Source: Ramlibacter ginsenosidimutans (lineage in GTDB: Bacteria; Pseudomonadota; Gammaproteobacteria; Burkholderiales; Burkholderiaceae_C). From it: a stretch of 64,000 nt of DNA. Location: NCBI RefSeq assembly GCF_042678185.1, contig NZ_JBHUDQ010000010.1; one strand, given 5' to 3'. The position numbers and the translations under genes are program-made. Under the pieces are notes generated by a model that saw only the letters and a list, made by a program, of their open reading frames with translations, made no database searches and was not told the origin of the DNA. Of the stretch, positions 7,746 through 16,534 are shown piece by piece. Every line of letters starts with the position of its first letter. The stretch's first letter is position 1.

Positions 7746-7811
7746 GGTGAGCCGCAGGCGAACCCCAGCTTGCTGCGCCGCGCTGGATCGCTGGGGTTCG
7801 CTGCGCTCACC
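7746..7811. repeat. REP-like inverted repeat between convergent genes
   Basis: The left arm (7746-7769) and the reverse complement of the right arm (7790-7811) agree over about 22 bases, with two single-base gaps. Both contain a GCGAACCCCAGC core. The loop is about 20 nt. It lies in the 84-bp gap between two convergent genes and could act as a bidirectional terminator or an RNA-stabilising REP/BIME element. No long T-run follows. Confidence 0.6.
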
Positions 7812-7823
7812 GACATCCTACGG

Positions 7824-8621
7824 TCACTCGGGCGTCCGGACCAGCTGTTGCAGGAACTCCATCGCCGCCGCCGGCGCACGCTCCTTCGCGCCATTGATGA
7901 AGAACACGTACGCCTCGCGCGCCGGGTCCGTCTCCACCCACTCGCGCGTGCCCTGCACCCACGGCCGCAGCGCATCGGGGGCGTAACCGGTCGCGCAATC
8001 GGCTTCGCTGCGCATCAGGCGCAGGTAGGCGAGCCCGCTACGTGCGTGCGGAATGGCCGGGAACTTCGGCGCGTCGGTGTACACGGTCGTGCAGTCGTGG
8101 CGCGCGAGCAGCTCCAGGTAGGCCTCGCATGCGAAGCTGGGATGGCGCACGTCCAGCACGTGGCGCAACGGCCGGCCCTGCACTTCGCGAGGCAGCAGGC
8201 GCAGGAACGCGTCGACTTCCTCCGGCACGAATGCCTTGGTGGGCATGAACTGCCAGAGCAAGGGGCCGAGCTTGTCGCCCAGCTCCGCGATGCCGCTGCC
8301 CACGAAGCGCTGCACCCCTTCGGCGGCCGTACCCATGTCCTTGCGGTGGGTCGTGAAGCGGTGCGCCTTGAGGCTGAACACGAAGCCCGCCGGGACCTGG
8401 TCGCGCCATTTCGCGAAGGTGTCGGGCTGGAAGCTGCTGTAGAAGGTGCCGTTCACCTCGATGGCCGTGAGCTGGCGGCTCGCGTAGTGCAGTTCGCGGC
8501 TGTGCGGCAAGCCGGCCGGATAGAAGTTGTCACGCCACGGTTCGAAGGTCCAGCCGCCGACACCGACGTGGATGCGCGGATAAAGCAGAGCGGCAGGATG
8601 GGCGGGGCCGGGGACTTCCAT
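7824..8621 (-). CDS. DUF72 domain-containing protein
   Basis: This 265-residue TIM-barrel protein of the DUF72 (YecE) family carries the hallmark VGVGGWTFEPWRDNFYP near residue 18. The segment EVNGTFYSSFQP follows, then FVFSLKAHRFTTH and DVRHPSF, all conserved in the family. Structures resemble endonuclease IV-like barrels, but no reaction has been established. The divergent neighbour is an M20 peptidase, 91 bp away. Confidence 0.88.
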   Translation of the reverse strand: MEVPGPAHPAALLYPRIHVGVGGWTFEPWRDNFYPAGLPHSRELHYASRQLTAIEVNGTFYSSFQPDTFAKWRDQVPAGFVFSLKAHRFTTHRKDMGTAAEGVQRFVGSGIAELGDKLGPLLWQFMPTKAFVPEEVDAFLRLLPREVQGRPLRHVLDVRHPSFACEAYLELLARHDCTTVYTDAPKFPAIPHARSGLAYLRLMRSEADCATGYAPDALRPWVQGTREWVETDPAREAYVFFINGAKERAPAAAMEFLQQLVRTPE

Positions 8622-8712
8622 GCATCATGCTAGCCCAGCGAAGCGCGCGCGCGTACAGTTCTGCCTAGCCCCCCAGCCCGCAGCCCCCTAGCCCCTAGCA
8701 TCTGTTTCCGAC

Positions 8713-10185
8713 ATGAACGCCCCACTCCACCGCGAACTCCCCGCCACCGTTCTCGACAGCGCGCGCGCCCTGGACCAGGTAACGCGCCAGTGGGATGGCG
8801 ACATCCTGCGCCAGCTCACCGACTACGTCGCCATTCCCGCCAAGTCGCCGGCCTTCGATCCCGAGTGGCAGCAGCACGGCTACATCGACACGGTGCTGCG
8901 CAATGCCGCGGACTGGGTGCAAGCGCAGAAGGTCGAAGGCCTCAAGCTCGAAATCGTGCGGCTGGAAGGCCGCACCCCGGTGCTGTTCTTCGAAGTGGAG
9001 GGCACCAAGCCCGGCGCGCAGCAGACCGTGCTGATGTACGGGCACCTGGACAAGCAGCCCGAGTTCACCGGCTGGCGCAGCGACCTCGGCCCGTGGACGC
9101 CGAAGTACGAAGACGGCAAGCTCTATGGCCGCGGCGGCGCGGACGACGGCTATGCGGTGTACGCGAGCATCGCGGCCATCCAGGCGCTGAAGGCGCAGGG
9201 CAAGCCGCATCCGCGCATCGTCGGCCTGGTCGAGACCTGCGAGGAGTCGGGCTCCTACGACCTGCTGCCCTACGTGGACGCGCTGCGGCCGCGGCTGGGC
9301 GACGTAGGCCTGGTGATCTGCCTCGACTCGGGCGCGGGCAACTACGACCAGCTGTGGCTCACCACCTCGCTGCGCGGACTCGCGGGCGGCGTGCTGAAAG
9401 TGGAGATCCTCACGGAAGGCATCCACTCCGGCGACGCTTCGGGCCTGGTGCCTTCGAGCTTCCGCATCATGCGGCAGGTGCTCGACCGGCTGGAGGACAG
9501 CAAGACCGGGCGGCTGCTGCCGGCCAGCTTCCATTGCGAAGTGCCGGCGGACCGGCTCGCGCAAGCGAAGGCCACCGCCGCCATCCTGGGCGACGAGGTG
9601 TACAAGCGCTTCCCCTGGGCGCATGCGGACTGCAACGGCTCCACGCAGACTGCGCTGCCCACGACGACCGACCCCGTGCAGGCCCTCCTCAACCGCACCT
9701 GGACCCCGACACTGTCGGTGGTGGGCGCCGAAGGCTTTCCGGCCCTGCGCGACGCGGGCAACGTGCTGCGTCCGTACACCGCGTTCAAGCTATCCCTGCG
9801 CTTGCCGCCGCCGGTCGATGCGGCCGCGGCCGTGCAGGAGCTCAAGGCCTTGCTGGAGGACAACGCGCCGTACCAGGCGAAGGTCACCTTCGAGGGCGGC
9901 GGCGCGGCGTCCGGCTGGAATGCGCCGCCGACCACGCCGTGGTTCGAGCAGGCACTGGACGCCGCCTCGCTGGCGCACTTCGGTGCGCCGGTGGGCTACA
10001 TCGGACAGGGCGGAACGATCCCGCTCATGAACATGCTGAGCCAGGGTTTTCCGCAGGCACAGATGATGGTGTGCGGCGTGCTCGGCCCGCGCAGCAATGC
10101 GCACGGCCCGAACGAGTTCCTGCACGTGCCCTACGCCAAACGGCTGACGGCCGCTGTGGCGGAAGTGATGGCACGCATGCCTTGA
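8713..10185 (+). CDS. M20 family metallopeptidase (dipeptidase-like)
   Basis: This 490-residue co-catalytic zinc peptidase is probably cytoplasmic. Metal-binding elements occur in order: His in MYGHLDKQPE, bridging Asp in GRGGADDGY, catalytic and ligand Glu in ETCEESGS, Asp in CLDSGAG, and His in RSNAHGPNE. The central dimerisation domain contains IHSGDASGLVPSS. Members cleave short peptides or N-acyl amino acids, and the substrate cannot be told. The length suits the dipeptidase/CNDP-like subgroup rather than ArgE or DapE (about 380). It is monocistronic. Confidence 0.88.
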   Translation: MNAPLHRELPATVLDSARALDQVTRQWDGDILRQLTDYVAIPAKSPAFDPEWQQHGYIDTVLRNAADWVQAQKVEGLKLEIVRLEGRTPVLFFEVEGTKPGAQQTVLMYGHLDKQPEFTGWRSDLGPWTPKYEDGKLYGRGGADDGYAVYASIAAIQALKAQGKPHPRIVGLVETCEESGSYDLLPYVDALRPRLGDVGLVICLDSGAGNYDQLWLTTSLRGLAGGVLKVEILTEGIHSGDASGLVPSSFRIMRQVLDRLEDSKTGRLLPASFHCEVPADRLAQAKATAAILGDEVYKRFPWAHADCNGSTQTALPTTTDPVQALLNRTWTPTLSVVGAEGFPALRDAGNVLRPYTAFKLSLRLPPPVDAAAAVQELKALLEDNAPYQAKVTFEGGGAASGWNAPPTTPWFEQALDAASLAHFGAPVGYIGQGGTIPLMNMLSQGFPQAQMMVCGVLGPRSNAHGPNEFLHVPYAKRLTAAVAEVMARMP

Positions 10186-10269
10186 GGCCCATGCCGGTTG
10201 TCCGCCCCGGAGCTCGTACGCCTAACAGGCCATTGACACGCGGTTCGCCTCAGCGATGATTGCCGCGCG

Positions 10270-11118
10270 ATGAGTCACGCTGGCGCCGAGTCCACTTTAT
10301 CCACCTTCACTGCCAGCGACGGCGACAACCTCGCTGTGCAGGACTGGTACCTTCCCGAGGGCCTGCCGCAACGCGGGGTCGCGCTGGTCGTGCACGGGCT
10401 CGGCGAGCACGCCGGCCGCTACGACGCCTTCGCCCACGTGCTCAATGGCTGGGGCTACGCGGTGCGCAGCTACGACCAGTACGGCCATGGCGAGTCGGAC
10501 GGCCTGCGCGGCGGACTGCCGCATCCCAATCGGCTGCTCGACGACATGGCGGACCTCGTGGAAAGCACGCGCGTGCGCAATCCCGGCAAGCCGCTGGTGC
10601 TGGTGGGGCACAGCATGGGCGGGCTGGTGGCGGCGAGCTTCGTCGCCCGCACGCTGCACGCCGTCGATGCACTGGTGCTGTCCTCGCCGCTGCTCGCGAT
10701 GCGCCTGAATGCGGCACAGCGCCTCATGATGTCCGTGGTGCCGCGCATCGCGCCCAACCTGACCGTCCCCAACGGGCTGAACCCGCAGTTCCTCTCGCAC
10801 GACCCGCGGGTGGTGCAGTCCTACCTGAACGACCCGCGGGTGCACGACCGCATCTCCGGGCGGCTCGCGAGATTCCTGGAAGAAGAAGGCTCTCTGGTGC
10901 GCTCGCGCGCGGCCTCGTGGAACGTGCCGACGCTGCTGATGTACGCGGGCGACGACCGCCTGGTGGACCCGCGCGGCAGCGAGCTCTTCGCGGCCAGTGC
11001 TCCGCCGCGCTTCGTCACTGCCCGCCGCTTCGACGGGATGTATCACGAGATCTTCAACGAGCGCGAAGCGCAGCCCGTCTACGCCTGCCTCAGGCAGTGG
11101 CTGGACGCACGTTTTTGA
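10270..11118 (+). CDS. Alpha/beta hydrolase, monoacylglycerol lipase-like (Hydrolase_4)
   Basis: This 282-residue serine hydrolase has the nucleophile elbow GHSMGGLVA near residue 115, acid in GDDRLVDP, and His in MYHEIFNE near the C-terminus. The N-terminal LVVHGLGEHAGRYD and SYDQYGHGESDG segments are typical of lysophospholipase/monoacylglycerol lipase relatives. There is no signal peptide, so it is expected in the cytoplasm. Its last 29 bases overlap the end of the convergent MFS gene, so the two transcripts are partly complementary. Confidence 0.88.
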   Translation: MSHAGAESTLSTFTASDGDNLAVQDWYLPEGLPQRGVALVVHGLGEHAGRYDAFAHVLNGWGYAVRSYDQYGHGESDGLRGGLPHPNRLLDDMADLVESTRVRNPGKPLVLVGHSMGGLVAASFVARTLHAVDALVLSSPLLAMRLNAAQRLMMSVVPRIAPNLTVPNGLNPQFLSHDPRVVQSYLNDPRVHDRISGRLARFLEEEGSLVRSRAASWNVPTLLMYAGDDRLVDPRGSELFAASAPPRFVTARRFDGMYHEIFNEREAQPVYACLRQWLDARF

Positions 11119-12262
11119 GCGCCAGCCACGCCAGCCCGATTCCGACCATCGCCACCGGCAGCAGCGAGCCGACGTTCAGCCAGGTCCAGCCCTGCGTCGT
11201 CACCAGCACGCCGGATGCGAACGAGGTGCACGCCAGCGTGGCGAAGATGAAGAAGTTCAGCGCCGCCTGCGCGCGGTCCTTCTCCTCCGGCGCATAGGCG
11301 GTCAGCGACACCGTCGTGCTGCCGGTGAAGAGGAAGTTCCAGCCGACGCCCAGCAGGAACAGTGCGACACTGAACTGCTCCAGCGCCACGCCCGAGAGCG
11401 CGATCGAAATGCACCCGAGCGTGAGCGCCAGGCCGACCGCCATCACCGGGAGCGTGCCGAAGCGCTTGATCAGGTGTCCGGTGAAGAAGCCCGGCGCGAA
11501 CATGCCGATGACGTGCCACTGCAGCACGAAAGCGGCGTCTCCGAAAGGCAGCCCGCACTGCTGCATCGCCAGTGGCGTCGCGGCCATCAGCAGGTTCATC
11601 ACGCCATAACCCAGTGCGCCCGCCAGCGCCGAGACCAGGAAGGCCGGCTGGCGCAACAGTTGCGCGACGCTGCGGCCGGTGCCACGCGCACTCGTCGCCA
11701 CGACCGGCGCCGGAAAGTCCATGAACGCGAGCAGGAGCATGGCGAGCAGGGCCACCACGGCCAGCGCCAGATAGGCGCCGACGAAGGGCCCTGCGAACCA
11801 GTCGCGCGTGCCGGCGGCCAGCCGCGGACCGATGGCGGCGCCGAGCAGGCCGCCGGCCATGACCAGTGAAACCGCCTTCTCGCGCATGCCGGGCCGGGCC
11901 AGTTCCGCCGAGGCGAAGCGGTACAGCGAGGCGTTCGCGTTGTAGTAGCCCGCCAGCAGCGTGCTGCCGCACAGCAGCCAGAACATGCGCGTGCTGGCCG
12001 CCAGCGCGCACAGCAGCGCCGACAGCATCGCCACGAGCAGGCCGGCCTGGAACGAGCGCTTGCGCCCGAAGCGCGCCTGCAGCCGTCCGACCGGTCCCGT
12101 GAACAGCGCGCTGCCCACCACGTAGCCCATCACCGGCAGCGTGGCCATCCAGCCGTAGGGCGCGAGCGCCAGCCCCACCAGCCCGTTGATCGCGATGAAG
12201 GTGACGTTGTTGGTGAGGAAGAGGCCCTGCAGGACGGCCAGCAGCCAGAGATTGCGGTTCAT
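11090..12262 (-). CDS. MFS transporter
   Basis: This 390-residue major-facilitator permease has about 12 hydrophobic helices and the inter-helix 2-3 motif GRLQARFGRKRSF. The start is the ATG at 12262, which overlaps the rsmE stop by ATGA; the longer in-frame upstream extension is only rsmE read in another frame. Substrate cannot be assigned; the pattern is like YfcJ/arabinose-efflux or drug exporters. It forms an operon with rsmE and amgK. Confidence 0.86.
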   Translation of the reverse strand: MNRNLWLLAVLQGLFLTNNVTFIAINGLVGLALAPYGWMATLPVMGYVVGSALFTGPVGRLQARFGRKRSFQAGLLVAMLSALLCALAASTRMFWLLCGSTLLAGYYNANASLYRFASAELARPGMREKAVSLVMAGGLLGAAIGPRLAAGTRDWFAGPFVGAYLALAVVALLAMLLLAFMDFPAPVVATSARGTGRSVAQLLRQPAFLVSALAGALGYGVMNLLMAATPLAMQQCGLPFGDAAFVLQWHVIGMFAPGFFTGHLIKRFGTLPVMAVGLALTLGCISIALSGVALEQFSVALFLLGVGWNFLFTGSTTVSLTAYAPEEKDRAQAALNFFIFATLACTSFASGVLVTTQGWTWLNVGSLLPVAMVGIGLAWLALKNVRPATA

Positions 12263-12975
12263 GCAAGGCCTTTCGCGAGGGTCAGGAGGGCCAGGGCAGC
12301 CAGCGGTGCGGTTTCCGCCCGCAGCACCCTCGGGCCGAGGTTTACCGGCTGCCAGCCAAGCCGCAACGCGTCGGCTTCTTCGCTGGGGGCGAACCCGCCC
12401 TCGGGGCCGCTCAGGAGGGTGACCGGGCCCGCGCCCGCATGCTGCGCCAGCGGTTCGCTGCCGGGCGCGAGCGAGAGGATACGACCCGGCGCTGACTGCG
12501 CTGCCAGCCACGACGGGAAGCCCTGCACGGCGTGCACGAGGGGCACCCGGTTGCGGCCGCATTGCTCGCAGGCGGCGATGGCGATCGCCTGCCAGTGCGC
12601 CTGCTTCTTCTGCGCGCGCTCGCCCGCCAACCGCAGCACGCTGCGCTCGGCCACCAGCGGCTGGATCGATGCGGCGCCGAGTTCGGTCGCCTTTTCCACC
12701 AGCCAGTCCATCCGCTCGTTGGCAGGCATGGCGAGCGCCAGGTGCACGGCGACGGGCGCCTCGCGGTCGATCGAGTGCCCCTGGCCCACGCGCACGCGGA
12801 CCTCGCTGCGTCCCATGTGCTCGACGAGCGCGTCGTACTCGCCGCCGCGTCCATCGAACACGGTGAGTGCATCGCCCGGCTGCAGGCGCAGCACCTGCAC
12901 GTGCCGGGCCGCCGCGGCCGGAAGCGCCAGCACCTCGCCGGTGACGAGGGCGTGGTCGCAGTACAGGCGCGGCAC
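12259..12975 (-). CDS. rsmE: 16S rRNA (uracil1498-N3)-methyltransferase RsmE
   Basis: This 238-residue SPOUT-class methyltransferase is close to the E. coli length of 243. The N-terminal PUA-like part begins PRLYC; the knot region includes KATELGAASIQPL, LLSGPEGGFAPSEE and NLGPRVLRAETAP, which form the SAM site. It methylates U1498 of 16S rRNA in the assembled 30S subunit. I chose the GTG at 12975, 5 nt after the amgK stop, because the conserved N-terminus begins there and no in-frame ATG is available. Confidence 0.93.
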   Translation of the reverse strand: MPRLYCDHALVTGEVLALPAAAARHVQVLRLQPGDALTVFDGRGGEYDALVEHMGRSEVRVRVGQGHSIDREAPVAVHLALAMPANERMDWLVEKATELGAASIQPLVAERSVLRLAGERAQKKQAHWQAIAIAACEQCGRNRVPLVHAVQGFPSWLAAQSAPGRILSLAPGSEPLAQHAGAGPVTLLSGPEGGFAPSEEADALRLGWQPVNLGPRVLRAETAPLAALALLTLAKGLA

Positions 12976-12980
12976 GGCGC

Positions 12981-14057
12981 TCAGACGCGGCCGAACGCGA
13001 ATCCGCTCACGGCATCGCTGCCTTCCACCTGGTCGATCAGGCGCGCGAGCGGCGTGAGCTCGCGATAGCGGTGCGTGGTGGCGCGGATGTAGCCGATGAA
13101 GCGCGGTGCATCGGCCAGGTACTTGGGCTTGCCGTCGCGCAGCGTCAGCCGGGCGAAGATGCCGGCGACCTTCAGGTGCCGCTGCAGTCCCATCCACTCG
13201 ACGGCGCGATAGAACTCGCCGAAGTCGGGGTCGACGGGCAGGCCGGCCTTCAGCGCCTTTTCCCAATAGCGCACCGTGATGTCCAGGACGAATTCCTCGT
13301 CCCAGCTGAGGAAGGCGTCGCGCATCAGGCAGGCGATGTCGTACGTGATCGGGCCGTACACGGCGTCCTGGAAGTCCAGCACGCCCAGCCGCGGTTCGGC
13401 CGCGTCGCGCGGGATCATCAGGTTGCGCGGCATGAAGTCGCGGTGCACGTACACGCTCGCCGACGCGAGGTTGCGCTGCATGATCAGGCGGAACTGCGAG
13501 TCGAGGGTGGTGCGCATCGCCGGCGTGAGCTCGACGCCGCGATGCTTCTGCAGGTACCAGTCGGGAAAAAGCGCGAGCTCGCGCGCGAGCAGTGCTTCGT
13601 CATACGCCGGCAGCACGTCCGGGCGGGAAGCGAGCTGCCAGGCCAGCAAGGCATCCACGGCCCGCCCGTACAGCGCCTGGGTTTCGCGGCCGGGCTCGCC
13701 GCCCACCACTTCGATCATGGTTTGCGAGCCCAGGTCGTCCAGCAGCATGAAACCTTGCGGGGCGTCCCAGTCCAGCACGCGCGGCACGTTCAGTCCCGCC
13801 GCGGCCATCAGGCCGGCCACCTTTACAAAAGGGGCGCAGTCCTCGCGGTCGGGCGGTGCGTCCATCACGATGTAGCTGCCGCCCTGCCCATCCACGCGGA
13901 GGTACCGGCGGAAGCTGGCATCCGCCGACGCAGGGCGGACGCTGGCGGGTTGCAGGCCGTGCGCCGGGGCGACGCTGGCAAGCCACGCATGGAACGCGGC
14001 TTCGCGCCGGGGGTCGTTCCAGGTGACCACGGAGGGGGTTGGCGCGGAATCGCTCAT
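12981..14057 (-). CDS. amgK: N-acetylmuramate/N-acetylglucosamine anomeric kinase AmgK
   Basis: This 358-residue aminoglycoside-phosphotransferase-fold kinase has the catalytic loop VHRDFMPRNLM near residue 205 and the metal-binding LDFQDAVYGP near 225. In pseudomonads and other Gram-negatives, AmgK phosphorylates MurNAc at C1 in a peptidoglycan-recycling route that bypasses de novo UDP-MurNAc synthesis. Placement divergent to lptD, 62 bp away, supports the call, since amgK lies next to lptD in Pseudomonas too. Its usual partner murU is found here at 29767-30447 instead of adjacent. A generic phosphotransferase remains a minor alternative. Confidence 0.87.
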   Translation of the reverse strand: MSDSAPTPSVVTWNDPRREAAFHAWLASVAPAHGLQPASVRPASADASFRRYLRVDGQGGSYIVMDAPPDREDCAPFVKVAGLMAAAGLNVPRVLDWDAPQGFMLLDDLGSQTMIEVVGGEPGRETQALYGRAVDALLAWQLASRPDVLPAYDEALLARELALFPDWYLQKHRGVELTPAMRTTLDSQFRLIMQRNLASASVYVHRDFMPRNLMIPRDAAEPRLGVLDFQDAVYGPITYDIACLMRDAFLSWDEEFVLDITVRYWEKALKAGLPVDPDFGEFYRAVEWMGLQRHLKVAGIFARLTLRDGKPKYLADAPRFIGYIRATTHRYRELTPLARLIDQVEGSDAVSGFAFGRV

Positions 14058-14119
14058 GGATAATCGATTCTACAAATCCAACGTGGCGCGCTCGCATCGC
14101 GCCCGGGCTCCCCAACCCG

Positions 14120-16522
14120 ATGCATCACCCAAGAAACAAGGCGTCCGTCGCCCGCTTTGCCCTGACGCCGGTGGCCCTCGTGGTGGCCTCGCTGCTGCAG
14201 CCGGCTTCGGTACGGGCCCAGGACGCGGGCGCCACCTCGCCCAAGCTGAGGACGTCGCCGCTGCTGCAGGAGCGCATTCCCGCGCAGGCCCGCCCGCAAC
14301 TGCCGACCTTCGTCGAAGGGGACCAGATCCAGGGCCGCACCGACCTCGAGACGGTCGTCGAGGGCCATGCGGAGTTGCGCCGCGCCGACACCGTCATCCG
14401 TGCCAGGCGCCTGGAATACAACAACGCGACCGACGTCGCACGCGCCATCGGGGACGTGCACATCAACAAGGCCGGCAACATCTTCGAAGGGCCGCTGCTG
14501 GAGCTGGAGGTCGGGACCTTCCAGGGCTTCTTCAACCAGCCGCGCTACCGGTTCCTGGCCAACGACGCGTATGGCGAAGCGGACCGCGTGGACTTCATCG
14601 ACGACAAGCACTCGATCATCCGCAACGCGACGTACACGACTTGCCAGCGCAAGCCCGGCCCGAGCTGGATGCCTGACTGGATCCTGCGCGCCTCCACCAT
14701 CGCCATGGACGAAGAGGAGGAGGTGGGACGCGCCAGCTCCGCCGTCCTGAGCTTCAAGGGCGTCCCGATCCTGCCCGTGCCGGCCCTGAGCTTTCCGCTG
14801 TCGGAGAAGCGCAAGTCCGGCCTGCTGCCGCCCACCATCGGCCTGGACAACCGCAGCGGCCTGGAAGTCACGCTGCCCTATTACTGGAACATCGCGCCCA
14901 ACCGGGATGCGACGCTCTATCCGACCCTCATGACGCGGCGCGGCGTCGACCTCGCCGGCGAATTCCGCTACATCGAGCCCACCTACCAGGGGCTCGTGCG
15001 CGGGGACTTCCTGCCGAACGACCGGCTGCGTGACCGGGACCGCTGGGGCTTCACCGCGCAGCACACGCAGAATTCGCTGCGCATTCCGGGGCTGGGAGCG
15101 ACCAGCCTGAACCTCAACCTGAACCGGGTCAGCGACGACAACTACTGGCAGGACTTCTCGCGCAGCACGGCTTCGCTCACGCAGCGGCTGCTGGCGAACG
15201 ACGGCACGCTGGGCTGGAACTGGGGGCCGGTGAACTTGAGCGGGCGTGTGCAGCGCTGGCAGACGCTGCAGGACCCGACCAGCCCGATCGTGCCGCCGTA
15301 CGACCGCTCGCCGGAACTCACGGCCCGCTACGGGAAGAACAACTTCTGGAGCGGTTTCGACTCGAACGTCGAGGCCGACTACACCCACTTCACGCACGCG
15401 ATCCCCGACATCGTGCGGACCACCTTCCCCACGCAGCAGGAAGTCACCCAGCCCGACGCGCAGCGCAGCTACCTGATGGCGCAGGTCGCGCGCCCCTGGC
15501 AGGCGCCCGGCTGGTTCGTGATCCCGAAGGCGCAGGTGCACTCGCGGTACTACGCCTTCGACGCGCCGCTGGCCACCGGGCAGACCGATGCGGCCGTGAC
15601 GGTGCCGACCTTCAGCCTGGACAGCGGACTGGTCCTGGAGCGCAAGGTCAGTCTTCTCGGCCGCAACTTCGTGCAGACGCTGGAGCCGCGCGCCTTCTAC
15701 GTCTATACGCCCTTCCGCGACCAGAACTACCTGCCGAACTACGACTCCGCGCCGCTCGATTTCAACGCCGCGACGATCTTCTCGGAGAACCAGTACGGCG
15801 GCAACGACCGCATCGCCGACAACAACCTGCTCACCGTCGGCGCCAACACGCGCTTCCTCGATCCGGACACCGGGGCGGAAGCGGCGCGCTTCGCCGTCGC
15901 GCAGCGCTACCGCTTCTCCGACCAGCACGTCGTCGTGCCCGGGCAGACCACGCCGATCAGCGAACGGCTGTCCGACGTCCTGTTTGGCGCGTCGCTCGCG
16001 TACTCGCCGAAGTGGAGCGCCGATGCGGTCATGCAGTACAACTTCAAGGCGAGCCAGTCCGTGCGGTCCACGGTGGGCGTGCGCTACAACCCGGGCAGCT
16101 ATCGCGTACTGAGCGTGGCCTACCGCCGCCAGCAGGGGATCAGCGAGCAGTGGGACATCGGCTGGCAATGGCCGATCAACGACCTTTGGGGCGACAAGGG
16201 CCAGGACCTCGGGGCGGGACGCGGCCAGGGCGAGGGCCGCTGGTACAGCGTGGGCCGGCTGAACTACAGCGTGCGGGATGCCGCGCTGGTCGATGGGATC
16301 GCCGGACTGGAATACGATGCGGGCTGCTGGATCGGCCGCGTCGTGCTGGAGCGGATGCAGGCCGGCACCGCGATCAACAAGCGGATCCTGTTCCAGATCG
16401 AGTTCGTGGGCTTCGCCCGGCTCGGCTCGAACCCGCTGCAGACGCTCAAGCAAAATATCCCCCGCTACCAGTTCCTGCGGGAGCGCGTGACCACCCCGAG
16501 CCGCTTCAGCAATTACGATTAG
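14120..16522 (+). CDS. lptD: LPS-assembly protein LptD
   Basis: This 800-residue outer-membrane protein inserts lipopolysaccharide into the outer leaflet with LptE. A signal peptide covers about residues 1-36 (cleavage near VRA-QDA), followed by an OstA-like N-terminal domain (QGRTDLETVVEGHAELRRAD) and a long beta-barrel. I see only two cysteines in the protein, Cys175 and Cys736, which correspond to the C173-C725 pair of E. coli; equivalents of C31 and C724 are absent. ATG at 14120 gives a proper signal peptide, whereas the longer in-frame start does not. It heads the lptD-surA-rsmA cluster. Confidence 0.95.
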   Translation: MHHPRNKASVARFALTPVALVVASLLQPASVRAQDAGATSPKLRTSPLLQERIPAQARPQLPTFVEGDQIQGRTDLETVVEGHAELRRADTVIRARRLEYNNATDVARAIGDVHINKAGNIFEGPLLELEVGTFQGFFNQPRYRFLANDAYGEADRVDFIDDKHSIIRNATYTTCQRKPGPSWMPDWILRASTIAMDEEEEVGRASSAVLSFKGVPILPVPALSFPLSEKRKSGLLPPTIGLDNRSGLEVTLPYYWNIAPNRDATLYPTLMTRRGVDLAGEFRYIEPTYQGLVRGDFLPNDRLRDRDRWGFTAQHTQNSLRIPGLGATSLNLNLNRVSDDNYWQDFSRSTASLTQRLLANDGTLGWNWGPVNLSGRVQRWQTLQDPTSPIVPPYDRSPELTARYGKNNFWSGFDSNVEADYTHFTHAIPDIVRTTFPTQQEVTQPDAQRSYLMAQVARPWQAPGWFVIPKAQVHSRYYAFDAPLATGQTDAAVTVPTFSLDSGLVLERKVSLLGRNFVQTLEPRAFYVYTPFRDQNYLPNYDSAPLDFNAATIFSENQYGGNDRIADNNLLTVGANTRFLDPDTGAEAARFAVAQRYRFSDQHVVVPGQTTPISERLSDVLFGASLAYSPKWSADAVMQYNFKASQSVRSTVGVRYNPGSYRVLSVAYRRQQGISEQWDIGWQWPINDLWGDKGQDLGAGRGQGEGRWYSVGRLNYSVRDAALVDGIAGLEYDAGCWIGRVVLERMQAGTAINKRILFQIEFVGFARLGSNPLQTLKQNIPRYQFLRERVTTPSRFSNYD

Positions 16523-16534
16523 AGTGCAAGCACG

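Noticed and set aside
8660..8702. Clustered TAGCCCC repeats upstream of the M20 peptidase
   Set aside because: Short and irregular, most likely base composition rather than a functional repeat.
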